A stretch of DNA of 64,000 nucleotides from Actinophytocola algeriensis (lineage in GTDB: Bacteria; Actinomycetota; Actinomycetes; Mycobacteriales; Pseudonocardiaceae): the NCBI RefSeq assembly GCF_014203735.1, contig NZ_JACHJQ010000002.1, positions 682,001 through 746,000 of the forward strand, written 5' to 3'. The position numbers and the translations under genes are program-made. Shown here one piece after another: positions 26,853 to 35,641 of this stretch (within the stretch, counting starts at the first letter, position 1; the number at the start of each line of letters is the position of its first letter). The notes below the pieces were generated by a model. It was not told the DNA's origin and did no database searches. It saw nothing but the letters and a program-made list of their open reading frames with translations.

Positions 26853-27527
26853 ATGACGTATCCACCGCAACAGCCGGGCCAGCAGGGCCAGCCGGGCCAG
26901 TACGGCCAGTCGTCCTACCAGGGTCTCGGCAGCTACTCCGGTGGTGGTCAGGGCGGGCCGGCCGGGCCGGGCGGGCGGAACACCGGCAAGATCATCGCGA
27001 TCGTCGTGATCGCGGTCCTGGTGCTCGGCGGCGGCGGTGTCGCGACCTACTTCCTCACCAGGGACAGCGGGAGTTCGAGCAACGACGCGTCCTCCGATCG
27101 GACCAACCGCGACAACTCGAACAACACGGGCAGCGACCAGACCCCGTCCGACGACGCGTCATCGGATCGTGACCAGGATCAAGAGTCCGACGAGTCTGAC
27201 GCGAGCAACACTCCGGACGACGTGCGCGATGACTACATGGCCGCATACGAGAACAAGGACTTCGCCGACGTGGTCGACAGCGCCTGCCGGGCGTACAAGA
27301 CCAAGTTCGGCACCGACACCTCGGAGCTGGAGACCAAGCTCGAGGGCTATGACATCTCCGCGTCGCCGGACGGGGAAGCGGAGATCGACAGCGAACACCC
27401 GGACACCGCCACCGCGAAGATCGACCTGACGCTCGTCGGCGACGGTCAGACGCAGGAGCCGAAGATCCTCATCAAGATCGTGCAGGAGAGCGGCGAGTGG
27501 CGGTTCTGCGGCGAAGGCACCGCCTGA
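26853..27527 (+). CDS. Q/P/G-rich single-pass membrane protein (paralogue 2)
   Basis: A 224-aa protein: short MTYPPQQPGQQGQPGQYGQS N-terminus, transmembrane helix (IIAIVVIAVLVLGGGGVATY), a Ser/Asp/Asn-rich acidic linker (about 70-125), and a C-terminal domain with Cys in VVDSACRAYKTKF and FCGEGTA. The domain pattern follows paralogue 1. Start ATG 26853 is chosen by matching the MTYPPQ start shared by two neighbours. Function unknown. Confidence 0.75.
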   Translation: MTYPPQQPGQQGQPGQYGQSSYQGLGSYSGGGQGGPAGPGGRNTGKIIAIVVIAVLVLGGGGVATYFLTRDSGSSSNDASSDRTNRDNSNNTGSDQTPSDDASSDRDQDQESDESDASNTPDDVRDDYMAAYENKDFADVVDSACRAYKTKFGTDTSELETKLEGYDISASPDGEAEIDSEHPDTATAKIDLTLVGDGQTQEPKILIKIVQESGEWRFCGEGTA

Positions 27528-27557
27528 CCATCTGTACCCGACCATCGGAGCCCAGTA

Positions 27558-28370
27558 ATGACGTACCCGCCGCAGCCGGGACAGCCCGACCCGTACGGCC
27601 AGCAGAACCCGTACGGCCAGCAAGGACAGCCCGGCCAGGGTCAGCCGGGACAGTACGGTCAGCAGCCGGGCCAGCCGGGCCAGCCGGGCCAGCCGGGCCA
27701 GCCGGGACAATACGGTCAGCCGGGTCAGCAAGGTCAGCCGGGCCAGTACGGCCAGCAGCCCCAGCAGCAGGGCGGACAGTACGGTCAGTACGGCCAGACC
27801 AGCCAGTTCGGCACGGACCCCTACGGCCAGCAGCAGCAGTACGGCGGCCAGCCCGGCTACCCGGGCGGTGAGCCGCCGAAGAGCAAGCGCGGCATGATCA
27901 TCGCGATCGTCGTGGCCGCGGTGCTGCTGATCGGCGGCGGCCTCACCGCGTTCCTCCTGCTCAACAAGGACGACGAGGGCGGCGGGAACGCGACGCAGAA
28001 CACCGAGAGCACGCAGACGGACGAGCCGTCCGAGGAGCCCACCGCCGAGGAGCCCACGTCCGAGGACGCGCCCACCTCCGAGGAGGAGCCGAGCGGCGGC
28101 GACGAGGCCGAGCTGACCGCGACCGCCCAGGAGTACGCGGACGCGGTCAACAACTCCGACGAGGCCGCGGCGACCGCGCTGACCTGCGCGAAGACCGGCG
28201 GGGGCACGATGTACGACACCCTCGCGGGCCAGGCGACCGCAGAGGTCGGCAAGGTCACCACGATCAGCGAGGGCCTGGCCACCGTCGACATGACCGTGGC
28301 GGGTGCCTCCGGGCAGGCGATCCCGCTGCCGTTCGAGTACAAGGACGGAGCCTGGTGTGTCACGATCTGA
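27558..28370 (+). CDS. Q/P/G/Y-rich single-pass membrane protein (paralogue 3)
   Basis: A 270-aa protein. The first about 110 residues are PGQPGQ and YGQ repeats, followed by a transmembrane helix (GMIIAIVVAAVLLIGGGLTA), an acidic TSEEPTAEEPTSEDAP linker and a C-terminal domain with Cys in AATALTCAKTGGG and AWCVTI at the very end. The ATG has GGAG upstream. The next gene starts 14 nt before this stop, so the two are coupled. Confidence 0.77.
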   Translation: MTYPPQPGQPDPYGQQNPYGQQGQPGQGQPGQYGQQPGQPGQPGQPGQPGQYGQPGQQGQPGQYGQQPQQQGGQYGQYGQTSQFGTDPYGQQQQYGGQPGYPGGEPPKSKRGMIIAIVVAAVLLIGGGLTAFLLLNKDDEGGGNATQNTESTQTDEPSEEPTAEEPTSEDAPTSEEEPSGGDEAELTATAQEYADAVNNSDEAAATALTCAKTGGGTMYDTLAGQATAEVGKVTTISEGLATVDMTVAGASGQAIPLPFEYKDGAWCVTI

Positions 28371-28965
28371 CGAGGACCCGAAGGAGTCCCCGGCAGAGAC
28401 TGAGACAGCGACCACCGGGACAACGACCACCGGGACAACGACAGAACCCGCGCCCGCGGGGCGGAACAAGGTTCTGCTCGCGTCCGTGGCCGCGGTGGTC
28501 GTGCTCGTCGTGGCCGGTGTCGTCGTCTACCTGCTGACCAGGGACGACTCACCCGAGAACGCGGCAGAGGGCGGGGACGTCCCGACCATCACCGGCTCGG
28601 CCGCACCGACGACCCCGGGCGACACCACGGGCGCCTCCGTGGCGCCGCCTGCCACCGCGACCGGGGCGACCGGAGCGCCGGGAACCCCGGCGGAGGCCGA
28701 CGCGGCCGGGACGGTCGCCGAGCAGGCCGCGGCGGCGATCTCCACCGCCGACATCGACGCGCTCAACAAGATGTCGTGCGACCCGTCCAACCCCGCGACG
28801 GAGGAAACCTTCCCCGCCGACGCGAGGGCCAAGGTCGTGGGTGAGCCCAAGATCAACGGCGACACGGCGACCATCGACCTCGAGCTGACCATCGCGAACA
28901 GTGAGCCCGCCGTCGTGCCCATGCCGCTGACCAAGAAAGACGGGCGCTGGTGCATCCCGTCCTGA
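28357..28965 (+). CDS. Single-pass membrane protein, Thr/Ala/Pro-rich (paralogue 4)
   Basis: A 202-aa protein lacking the Gln-rich repeat: a Thr/Glu-rich N-terminus (about 1-35), a transmembrane helix (VLLASVAAVVVLVVAGVVVY), a Gly/Ala/Thr/Pro-rich linker, then the same kind of end domain (LNKMSCDPSN and RWCIPS at the terminus). GTG 28357, with GGAG upstream, overlaps paralogue 3 by 14 nt. A strong terminator follows. Confidence 0.72.
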   Translation: MSRSDEDPKESPAETETATTGTTTTGTTTEPAPAGRNKVLLASVAAVVVLVVAGVVVYLLTRDDSPENAAEGGDVPTITGSAAPTTPGDTTGASVAPPATATGATGAPGTPAEADAAGTVAEQAAAAISTADIDALNKMSCDPSNPATEETFPADARAKVVGEPKINGDTATIDLELTIANSEPAVVPMPLTKKDGRWCIPS

Positions 28966-28980
28966 CGAGCTGCCCATAAC

Positions 28981-29021
28981 AACACTGCCGCCGGTCCTGG
29001 CCCTGGGGTCAGGACCGGCGG

Positions 29022-29028
<7 letters not shown>
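28981..29028. terminator. Bidirectional terminator between paralogue 4 and trmI
   Basis: A perfect 19-bp stem: AACACTGCCGCCGGTCCTG (28981-28999) with its exact complement at 29010-29028 and a 10-nt loop. The outer AACACTG/CAGTGTT ends give each direction an A/T-containing tail. It separates convergent genes. Confidence 0.85.
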
Positions 29029-29916
<888 letters not shown>

Positions 29917-30019
29917 TTACCAACCGCGAGATAGTCGCAGAGACCCGCGACGGTCCGTTGTCGGGGACCGCTACTACCCTGGCGAGCGCCCACGCAGCCG
30001 GTGATCATCAGGGGAGATC

Positions 30020-30763
30020 ATGACGTACCCACCGCAGCAGCCCGGCCCGTACGGTCCACAGGACCCGTACGGTCAGCAGAACCCGTACGGCCAGCAACCC
30101 CAGTACGGGCAGCAACCGCAGTACGGGCAGCAACCGCAGCAGTGGGGTCAGCAGCCGGAGTGGGGCCAGCAGCCCGGCTTCCCGGCCGGCCCACCGCCGA
30201 AGAAGTCGAAGACCGGGCTGATCGTCACGCTGGTGATCGTGGGCGTGCTGGTGCTGGGTGGTGGCGGTGTCGCCGCGTTCCTGCTGCTCAAGGACGACGG
30301 CGGCGGCGGGGGCGGGAGCGAGGCGAGCCCGCGCGCGGCGGCGGACTCGTTCGTCAAGGAGCTGGGTACCGCGGTCAGCATGAGCCCGGCGGACGCGACC
30401 CTGGACAAGGTCAAGCCGCTGATGTGCGCCGACGACTACGACGAGCTGAACAGCGAGCTGCAGGACGCGAAGAAGGAAGGCGACGCGAAAGAGAAGCCGG
30501 ACAAGACGACCTTCGCCGTCTCCAACTTCAAGGAGGAGGGCGAGGGCGCCACGTTCGACATGACGCAGAAGCGCGGCGACGACGAGCGCGACCCGATGAA
30601 GATGGACGTCAAGAAGGAGGACGGTCACTTCGTCGTCTGCGGCCTCTACCAGCGGGACAGCCCCGGCGGCAGCGAGGGCACGGACAGCACGTCGAGCGGC
30701 AGCGAGGACGGACCGGCCAACACCGGCTCGATCCCGAACCCGATCCCGAAGTCGAGCAACTAG
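30020..30763 (+). CDS. Q/P/Y-rich single-pass membrane protein (paralogue 5)
   Basis: A 247-aa protein: MTYPPQQPGPYGPQDPYGQQ repeats (about 1-55), a transmembrane helix (LIVTLVIVGVLVLGGGGVAA), and an outside domain with Cys in VKPLMCADDYDE and FVVCGLYQRD, ending in a Ser/Gly-rich tail. AGGGGAG precedes the ATG. It diverges from trmI and shares its CTAG stop (30760-30763) with the M50 gene on the other strand. Same layout as the four paralogues at 25995-28965. Confidence 0.77.
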   Translation: MTYPPQQPGPYGPQDPYGQQNPYGQQPQYGQQPQYGQQPQQWGQQPEWGQQPGFPAGPPPKKSKTGLIVTLVIVGVLVLGGGGVAAFLLLKDDGGGGGGSEASPRAAADSFVKELGTAVSMSPADATLDKVKPLMCADDYDELNSELQDAKKEGDAKEKPDKTTFAVSNFKEEGEGATFDMTQKRGDDERDPMKMDVKKEDGHFVVCGLYQRDSPGGSEGTDSTSSGSEDGPANTGSIPNPIPKSSN

Positions 30764-31890
30764 TAGCGGTGGCGCGGGGTCAGGCTGGCCCGCAGGTCGT
30801 CCCTGTGCAGGACACCGGCCGGCCTGCCCTCCGCGTCGACCACCAGGAACTGCCACGCCGCTGTCTCCTGGACGCGCTCGGCGATGTCCTCGCCCGGATC
30901 CGAGTCCAGGAGCACCGACTCGGGCCGGATCGGCTCGGCCGCCTGTTCGGCGGGCGCCATCGGGGACCGTTCCGCCAGGCGTTCGGCGGCGACCGGGTCC
31001 AGCAGGCCCGCCGCGACCCCGTCGGCGCGCACCAGCACCACGCCTCGGCCCGCGGCGGCACTGAGCGCGTCGGCCACCGGGCTCTCGGCCGGTAGCTGGA
31101 GGATCGGGCGGACGAGGTCGGCGAGCGCGAGCCCGTCCGGCCAGGTCCTGCGCTGGTCGGCGGCGAGCTCACCCCGCGCCCCGGACACCACGAACCACGC
31201 GGTGAGCGCACATACGCCCAAGCGCAGCCAGCGGTCCGGGCTCTCGTTGGCGAGCCCCCACAGGGCCCACAGCATCAGCAGGCCGGCGACGAGCCAGCCG
31301 CCGACGACCGCGGCGCGGGTGCCGATCCCCCGATCCCCCGACACGGCCCAGACACCCGCGCGGAGCAGGCGGCCGCCGTCCAGCGGAAGGCCGGGGAGGA
31401 TGTTGAACACGGCGACGGCCACGTTGGCGACCGCGCACTCGAGCACCAGCAGCCAGACCGGTCCCTCGGCGGGCATGAACAGCAGCACCAGACCGCAGAG
31501 CCCGGCGAGGACCGCGGACACAGCGGGGCCCGCGGCCGCGATCAGGCCTTCCTGGGACGGTTTGCGCGGCGTCCTGCTGATCTCGGCGAGCCCGCCGAGC
31601 AGGAACAGCCGGAGCCTGCGGACCGGGATGCCCAGGTGCAGGGCGACGACGCAGTGCCCCAGCTCGTGGGCGAGCACGGAAGCGCCGAGGAGTACGGCGA
31701 ACGCCGCCGCGAGCGAGATCGACACGACCGCGTCCGCGTTCGGCAGGAAGCGCTCGACCAGCGGCGCGTAGAGCACGATGATCGCGACCGACCCGACCCA
31801 CCACGACGGGGACAGGAGCACGGGCACGCCACGGAACCGGAAGAGCACCAGGCCCGGATCGCGCTCCGCCCAGTCCGGTCCGTTGGTCAT
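30760..31890 (-). CDS. Site-2 protease family zinc metalloprotease (M50) with CBS domains
   Basis: A 376-aa intramembrane protease. The zinc site is HELGH (75-79), with the third ligand in NILPGLPLDGGRLL, both within hydrophobic segments. From about 245 on are two CBS motifs (LALADLVRPILQLPAESPVA..., DIAERVQETAAWQFLVVDAE...), the layout of Rip3-type S2P enzymes, which cut membrane proteins such as anti-sigma factors and may be gated by nucleotides. ATG 31890 is chosen because TACCCT ends 7 nt upstream. It diverges from the RecB-like gene. The substrate is unknown; neighbouring single-pass proteins are candidates. Confidence 0.88.
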   Translation of the reverse strand: MTNGPDWAERDPGLVLFRFRGVPVLLSPSWWVGSVAIIVLYAPLVERFLPNADAVVSISLAAAFAVLLGASVLAHELGHCVVALHLGIPVRRLRLFLLGGLAEISRTPRKPSQEGLIAAAGPAVSAVLAGLCGLVLLFMPAEGPVWLLVLECAVANVAVAVFNILPGLPLDGGRLLRAGVWAVSGDRGIGTRAAVVGGWLVAGLLMLWALWGLANESPDRWLRLGVCALTAWFVVSGARGELAADQRRTWPDGLALADLVRPILQLPAESPVADALSAAAGRGVVLVRADGVAAGLLDPVAAERLAERSPMAPAEQAAEPIRPESVLLDSDPGEDIAERVQETAAWQFLVVDAEGRPAGVLHRDDLRASLTPRHRY

Positions 31891-31897
31891 GCGAAGC

Positions 31898-31903
31898 AGG
31901 GTA
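31898..31903 (-). promoter_or_regulatory. -10-like hexamer TACCCT for the M50 protease gene
   Basis: Minus-strand TACCCT, then 7 nt, then ATG 31890. No Shine-Dalgarno sequence; supports the chosen start. Confidence 0.35.
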
Positions 31904-31977
31904 TGCGGAATCGTGTGGGAAAGCCGTGTGAGGGACATACCTGGTACACCTCCGCCGGGATTGTCGGTGGTACGGCC

Positions 31978-31983
31978 TAGGGT
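31978..31983 (+). promoter_or_regulatory. -10-like hexamer TAGGGT for the RecB-like gene
   Basis: TAGGGT is followed by 7 nt and ATG 31991 without a clear ribosome-binding site, indicating a leaderless start. Confidence 0.4.
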
Positions 31984-31990
31984 CTTGGGC

Positions 31991-32869
31991 ATGACGGAAA
32001 CCCCAGCCGCGATCCTCGAGGAGGTCGTGCCGCGACCGCGGCGGCCCGCGTTGTCGCCGTCGCGGGCCGGTGACTTCAAGCAGTGCCCGTTGCTCTACCG
32101 CTTCCGCGCGGTGGACCGGTTGCCGGAGACGCCGTCGGTCGCGCAGGTGCGCGGGATCGTCGTGCACGCGGTGCTGGAGGAGCTGTTCGCGTTGCCCGCG
32201 GCGGAGCGGGTGCCCGCCCGGGCGCACGCGCTGCTCGGCCCGGTGTGGGAGCGGCTGAGGGAGGAGCGGCAGGAGTTCGCCGACCTGTTCCCCACCGACG
32301 ACAGCCAGGACCACTGGCTGGAGACGGCGGCACGGTTGATCGACGGGTACTTCACGCTGGAGGACCCGCGCCGCCTGGACCCCGAGGCGCGTGAGCTGCT
32401 GGTGGAGACCGAGCTGGCGTCGGGGGTGCTGCTGCGCGGCTACATCGACCGGCTGGACGTCGCGCCGACGGGTGAGATCCGGGTCGTCGACTACAAGACC
32501 GGCACGGCGCCCCGCGAGATCGGCGAGGCGAAGGCGCTGTTCCAGATGAAGTTCTACGCGCTGGTGCTGTGGCGGCTGCGCGGCGTGGTGCCCAAGCAGC
32601 TGCAGCTGATGTACCTTGCCGACCGCCAGTCCCTGCGGTACACCCCGGACGAGGCGGAGCTGCAACGCTTCGAACGCACCCTCGACGCGGTGTGGCAGGC
32701 CATTCTCCGCGCCGGCAAGACGGGTGACTTCCGCCCGAACAAGAGCAGGCTGTGCGACTGGTGCTCACACCAGGCCCTGTGCCCGGAGTTCGGCGGCACC
32801 CCACCCGACTACCCGGGCTGGCCGGAACCCGACCCGGGCGAGGAAACCGTTGTGGACAGGGCGGACTGA
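31991..32869 (+). CDS. RecB-like PD-(D/E)XK exonuclease with Fe-S cluster motif
   Basis: A 292-aa nuclease of the RecB/Cas4-like family. The nuclease core is visible as GYIDRLDVAPTGEIRVVDYK followed by TG (the D...DxK motif). Cys32 in FKQCPLLYRFR and the triplet CDWCSHQALCP near the end form the four-Cys iron-sulfur staple known from AddB and Cas4. No helicase domain is present. There are no CRISPR genes nearby, and the M. tuberculosis homologue lies in the same neighbourhood next to trmI, so a DNA-repair role is likelier. Its stop overlaps the next start (TGATG). Confidence 0.85.
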   Translation: MTETPAAILEEVVPRPRRPALSPSRAGDFKQCPLLYRFRAVDRLPETPSVAQVRGIVVHAVLEELFALPAAERVPARAHALLGPVWERLREERQEFADLFPTDDSQDHWLETAARLIDGYFTLEDPRRLDPEARELLVETELASGVLLRGYIDRLDVAPTGEIRVVDYKTGTAPREIGEAKALFQMKFYALVLWRLRGVVPKQLQLMYLADRQSLRYTPDEAELQRFERTLDAVWQAILRAGKTGDFRPNKSRLCDWCSHQALCPEFGGTPPDYPGWPEPDPGEETVVDRAD

Positions 32870-33636
32870 TGTTCTACGAACCACTCGGCGACGGCCGGTA
32901 CCAGTCCACTGTGCACACCACGGGTCCGTGGTCGCCGCTCACCCAGCACCTCGGCCCGCCGTCGGCGCTGCTGGTGCGCGCGATGGAACAGCTGCCGTCC
33001 GCGGCGCCCATGTCGATCGCGCGGGTCACGGTGGAGATCCTGGGCCCGGTGCCGGTGGCGGAGCTGACGGTCACCGCGGCCGTGGACCGCCCCGGCCGAT
33101 CGGTGGAACTGCTGAGCGCCGAGTTGTCCGCCGACGGACGGGTCGCGGTGCGTGCGCGGGCATGGCGGATCGTCCGTTCGGACACGACCGCGGTGGCCGC
33201 GGAGATCGACACGCGGCTGCCGCCGCCCGAGGACGGGCGAGTGATGACGCGGCCGGAAGGCTGGGGCGCCGGGTACCTGGACGTCATGGAGTGGCGGGCG
33301 TTGAAGGGTTCGCTCGGTGAGCCGGGGCCCGCGACGGTGTGGGCCCGGCAGGGTGTTCCTCTGGTGGGCACCGAGGAACCGACGGGCCTGCAGCGGTTGC
33401 TGACGGTGGCGGATTCGGGGAACGGGGTGTCCAACCGGTTGGATCCGCGGAAGTGGCTGTTCATCAACTCCGATCTGACGGTGCACGTGCACCGGGAGCC
33501 TGTCGGTGAGTGGATCGCGTTGGACGCGGCTACGGCCATCGGGCCGGACGGTTTTGGGACCGCGGTGTCCGTCCTGCATGACGTGCAGGGGGCGGTGGGG
33601 CGGGGGGCGCAGGCTTTGCTGGTGCGGCCTCAGTGA
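32869..33636 (+). CDS. Acyl-CoA thioesterase-like (double hot-dog) family protein
   Basis: A 255-aa protein matching thioesterase-family proteins with a TesB-like double hot-dog fold: an N-terminal half with TVHTTGPWSPLTQHLGPPSA and a C-terminal half with WLFINSDLTVHVHREPVGEW followed by ALDAAT. These hydrolyse acyl-CoA thioesters, but the catalytic residues are not certain from the sequence and some members have no demonstrated activity. It is co-translated with the RecB-like gene through a 1-nt overlap. A strong terminator follows. Confidence 0.72.
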   Translation: MFYEPLGDGRYQSTVHTTGPWSPLTQHLGPPSALLVRAMEQLPSAAPMSIARVTVEILGPVPVAELTVTAAVDRPGRSVELLSAELSADGRVAVRARAWRIVRSDTTAVAAEIDTRLPPPEDGRVMTRPEGWGAGYLDVMEWRALKGSLGEPGPATVWARQGVPLVGTEEPTGLQRLLTVADSGNGVSNRLDPRKWLFINSDLTVHVHREPVGEWIALDAATAIGPDGFGTAVSVLHDVQGAVGRGAQALLVRPQ

Positions 33637-33655
33637 TTTTGAGGTGCCTTCGCAA

Positions 33656-33687
33656 CGGAGGCCGGGCCCTCGTCGGCCCGGCCTCCG
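33656..33687. terminator. Bidirectional terminator between thioesterase and hisG
   Basis: A perfect 13-bp stem (CGGAGGCCGGGCC with GGCCCGGCCTCCG) and a 6-nt loop (CTCGTC) lie between convergent genes. Confidence 0.8.
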
Positions 33688-33702
33688 GTCACGTCAGGAG
33701 CG

Positions 33703-34548
33703 TCAGAGGCGGCAGGAACGGATGTCCGACGCCAGAACCGCCCTCGCGCCCAGTGCGGCCAACCGGTCCATCACCACGTTGGCCTCCTTCCGGGAGACCA
33801 TCGCTCGCACGGCCACCCAGTCCGGCGAGGCCAGCGGCGCCACCGTCGGCGACTCGAGCCCAGGAGTCACCGTGATGGCTTCGTCCAGCAGGGACTTCGG
33901 GCAGTCGTAGTCGAGCATCATGTACTGCTGCGCGAACACGACGCCCTGCAGCCGGCCGGTCAGCTGGTCCTTCGCCGGGGAGTCGGCGGCGTTCGTGCCG
34001 TGCACCAGGACGCCTTCGGACTCGCAGATCGGGTCGCCGAAGACGGTCAGGTTGTGCTGGCGGAGGGTGCGGCCCGAATCCACCACGTCGGCCACCGCGT
34101 CCGCCACGCCCAGTTGGACCGAGATCTCCACGGCACCGTCCAGGCGAATGACCGTCGCTGTGATGCCGCGGGCAGCCAGGTCCTGCTTCACCAGGTTCGG
34201 GTACGACGTGGCCAGGCGCTTGCCCTCCAGGTCGCCGACCTTCCAGTCCGTGCCCGCGGGGGCGGCGTACCGGAATGTGGACGCGCCGAAGCCCAGCGGG
34301 AGGCGTTCGGCCACCTGGGCGCGGGACTCCAGAGCCTGGTCGCGGCCCGTGATGCCCAGGTCCAGCTCGCCGGAGCCGACGTAGATGGGAATGTCCTTGG
34401 GCCTCAGGAAGAAGAACTCGACGTCGTTGGCGGGGTCGAGGACGGTCAGGTCGCGCTGGTCATGGCGTTTCCGGTAGCCCGCCTCGGACAGCATCTCGGC
34501 GGCGGGTGCGGCAAGCGCACCCTTGTTCGGCACGGCGACCCGGAGCAT
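33703..34548 (-). CDS. hisG: ATP phosphoribosyltransferase HisG (long form)
   Basis: A 281-aa enzyme of the first step of histidine synthesis: ATP + PRPP to phosphoribosyl-ATP. It begins [12 protein letters not shown]. The catalytic half includes [12 protein letters not shown] and the PRPP loop [18 protein letters not shown]. The C-terminal 75 residues (from about [20 protein letters not shown]) are the regulatory domain that binds histidine in long-form HisG. It lies 45 nt downstream of hisE, in the same operon. Confidence 0.95.
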   Translation of the reverse strand: MLRVAVPNKGALAAPAAEMLSEAGYRKRHDQRDLTVLDPANDVEFFFLRPKDIPIYVGSGELDLGITGRDQALESRAQVAERLPLGFGASTFRYAAPAGTDWKVGDLEGKRLATSYPNLVKQDLAARGITATVIRLDGAVEISVQLGVADAVADVVDSGRTLRQHNLTVFGDPICESEGVLVHGTNAADSPAKDQLTGRLQGVVFAQQYMMLDYDCPKSLLDEAITVTPGLESPTVAPLASPDWVAVRAMVSRKEANVVMDRLAALGARAVLASDIRSCRL

Positions 34549-34565
34549 CGATGAACTCTCCTCAG

Positions 34566-34600
34566 CAGTGATGTTCTCTCCGGCAAGCTCCGCTCAGAGG
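34566..34600 (-). repeat. Single copy of the GCGGAGCTTGC-type repeat between hisE and hisG
   Basis: On the minus strand TGAGCGGAGCTTGC is identical to the start of the 31-bp units at 42263-42442, followed by a diverged CGGAGAGAACATCA. The TGA of the repeat is the hisE stop. It fills most of the 45-nt hisE-hisG gap, showing that the unit is a dispersed repeat in this genome. Confidence 0.6.
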
Positions 34601-34857
34601 TGCCGGTAGACGTCGTCGAGGGTGAGGCCGCGGCCCAGCATCAGCACCTGCACTCGGTAGAGGAGCTGGGACACCTCCTCGGCGAGGCGCTCGTCGGACT
34701 CGTGTTCAGCGGCGATCCACACCTCGCCCGCTTCCTCGAGTACCTTCTTGCCCTGCGCGTGCACCCCCGCGTCGAGCGCGGCGACGGTGCCGGAGCCCTC
34801 GGGACGGTTGACCGCCCGATCGCGGAGTTCGGCGAACAGCTCGTCGAACGTCTTCAC
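34594..34857 (-). CDS. hisE: Phosphoribosyl-ATP pyrophosphatase HisE
   Basis: An 87-aa MazG-like all-helical enzyme of the second step of histidine synthesis, hydrolysing PR-ATP to PR-AMP and pyrophosphate. The metal-binding acidic signature is [20 protein letters not shown] and [17 protein letters not shown] 34857 gives [15 protein letters not shown], the usual family start; a TTG at 34884 would add nine residues. It precedes hisG as in mycobacteria. Confidence 0.93.
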   Translation of the reverse strand: MKTFDELFAELRDRAVNRPEGSGTVAALDAGVHAQGKKVLEEAGEVWIAAEHESDERLAEEVSQLLYRVQVLMLGRGLTLDDVYRHL

Positions 34858-34896
34858 GACGATGATCCTGCCATCACCCGCCAACCCACTTTCGGG

Positions 34897-35589
34897 TCAG
34901 CCCACCAACGCCGTGAGGTCGGCCACGGTCAGGCCCTCCAGCGAGGTGCGGAACACGCGGCGCTCGCCCTGGTCCACGTCCACTTCACACGGCACGACCA
35001 GCACCGTCGCGCCCGCTGCCACCGCCGACGACACGCCCGTCGGGGAGTCCTCGATCGCGACGCAGCCGACCGGGTCCACGGCCAGCAGGCGACACGCCTT
35101 CAGGTACGGCTCCGGCAGTGGCTTGTTGCGGCCGCCGACCTCGTCGCCGCAGACGGTGACGTCGAAGTTCTCCCGGCCGATCGTGTCGAGGGCGATCTCC
35201 ACGAGGTCGCGTTCGGTGGAGGTGACCAGCGCGGTCGGGAAACCGGCGGCCCGCACCGTGGCCAGGGCCGCTGCCGCGCCGGGCCGCCACGGCAGGTCAC
35301 CGCGGAACACCTCGGCCATCCGGCGGTCGATCCAGGCGGCGCTGTCGGCGACCTGCTCCGGGGTCGGGTCGGTGATCCCGACCTCGGCGTACAGCAGGCG
35401 CAGGGTCACCATGACGTTCGTGCCGACCATGGCCTGCCGGGTCGCGATGGACAGCTGACCACCGAGTTTCTCGGTCAGCTCGTACAGCGGGATGTCCCAG
35501 AGCTTCTCCGAGTCGAGGATGGTGCCGTCCAGGTCCCACAGGACCGCGGCCGGGGCGTGCGGGGACCTCGGTTCGGTCTCGGCTGGCAT
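34897..35589 (-). CDS. HAD-superfamily phosphatase (beta-phosphoglucomutase-like)
   Basis: A 230-aa hydrolase of HAD subfamily I. The nucleophile motif I is WDLDGTILDSEKLW (first Asp nucleophile, second acid/base), motif II is ALVTSTERD, motif III is the Lys in GRNKPLPEPYLKA, and motif IV is AIEDSPTGVSSA. The helical cap lies between motifs I and II. Substrates of this type are sugar phosphates or similar small molecules. ATG 35589 is chosen because TAGGCT ends 7 nt upstream. It precedes hisE in the same direction by 39 nt and diverges from PAC2. Confidence 0.85.
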   Translation of the reverse strand: MPAETEPRSPHAPAAVLWDLDGTILDSEKLWDIPLYELTEKLGGQLSIATRQAMVGTNVMVTLRLLYAEVGITDPTPEQVADSAAWIDRRMAEVFRGDLPWRPGAAAALATVRAAGFPTALVTSTERDLVEIALDTIGRENFDVTVCGDEVGGRNKPLPEPYLKACRLLAVDPVGCVAIEDSPTGVSSAVAAGATVLVVPCEVDVDQGERRVFRTSLEGLTVADLTALVG

Positions 35590-35596
35590 GTCGACC

Positions 35597-35635
35597 AGCC
35601 TACGATCTCCGGCCGAAGCCCTCGGGTCGTAGGCT
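35597..35635. promoter_or_regulatory. Mirror-image divergent promoter for HAD and PAC2 genes
   Basis: A perfect 9-bp inverted repeat, AGCCTACGA (35597-35605) and TCGTAGGCT (35627-35635), separated by 21 nt. Each arm holds the same -10-like TAGGCT in the outward direction. It ends 7 nt before the HAD ATG and 6 nt before the PAC2 GTG. Both mRNAs are probably leaderless and the promoters overlap. Confidence 0.55.
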
Positions 35636-35641
35636 TGCCCG

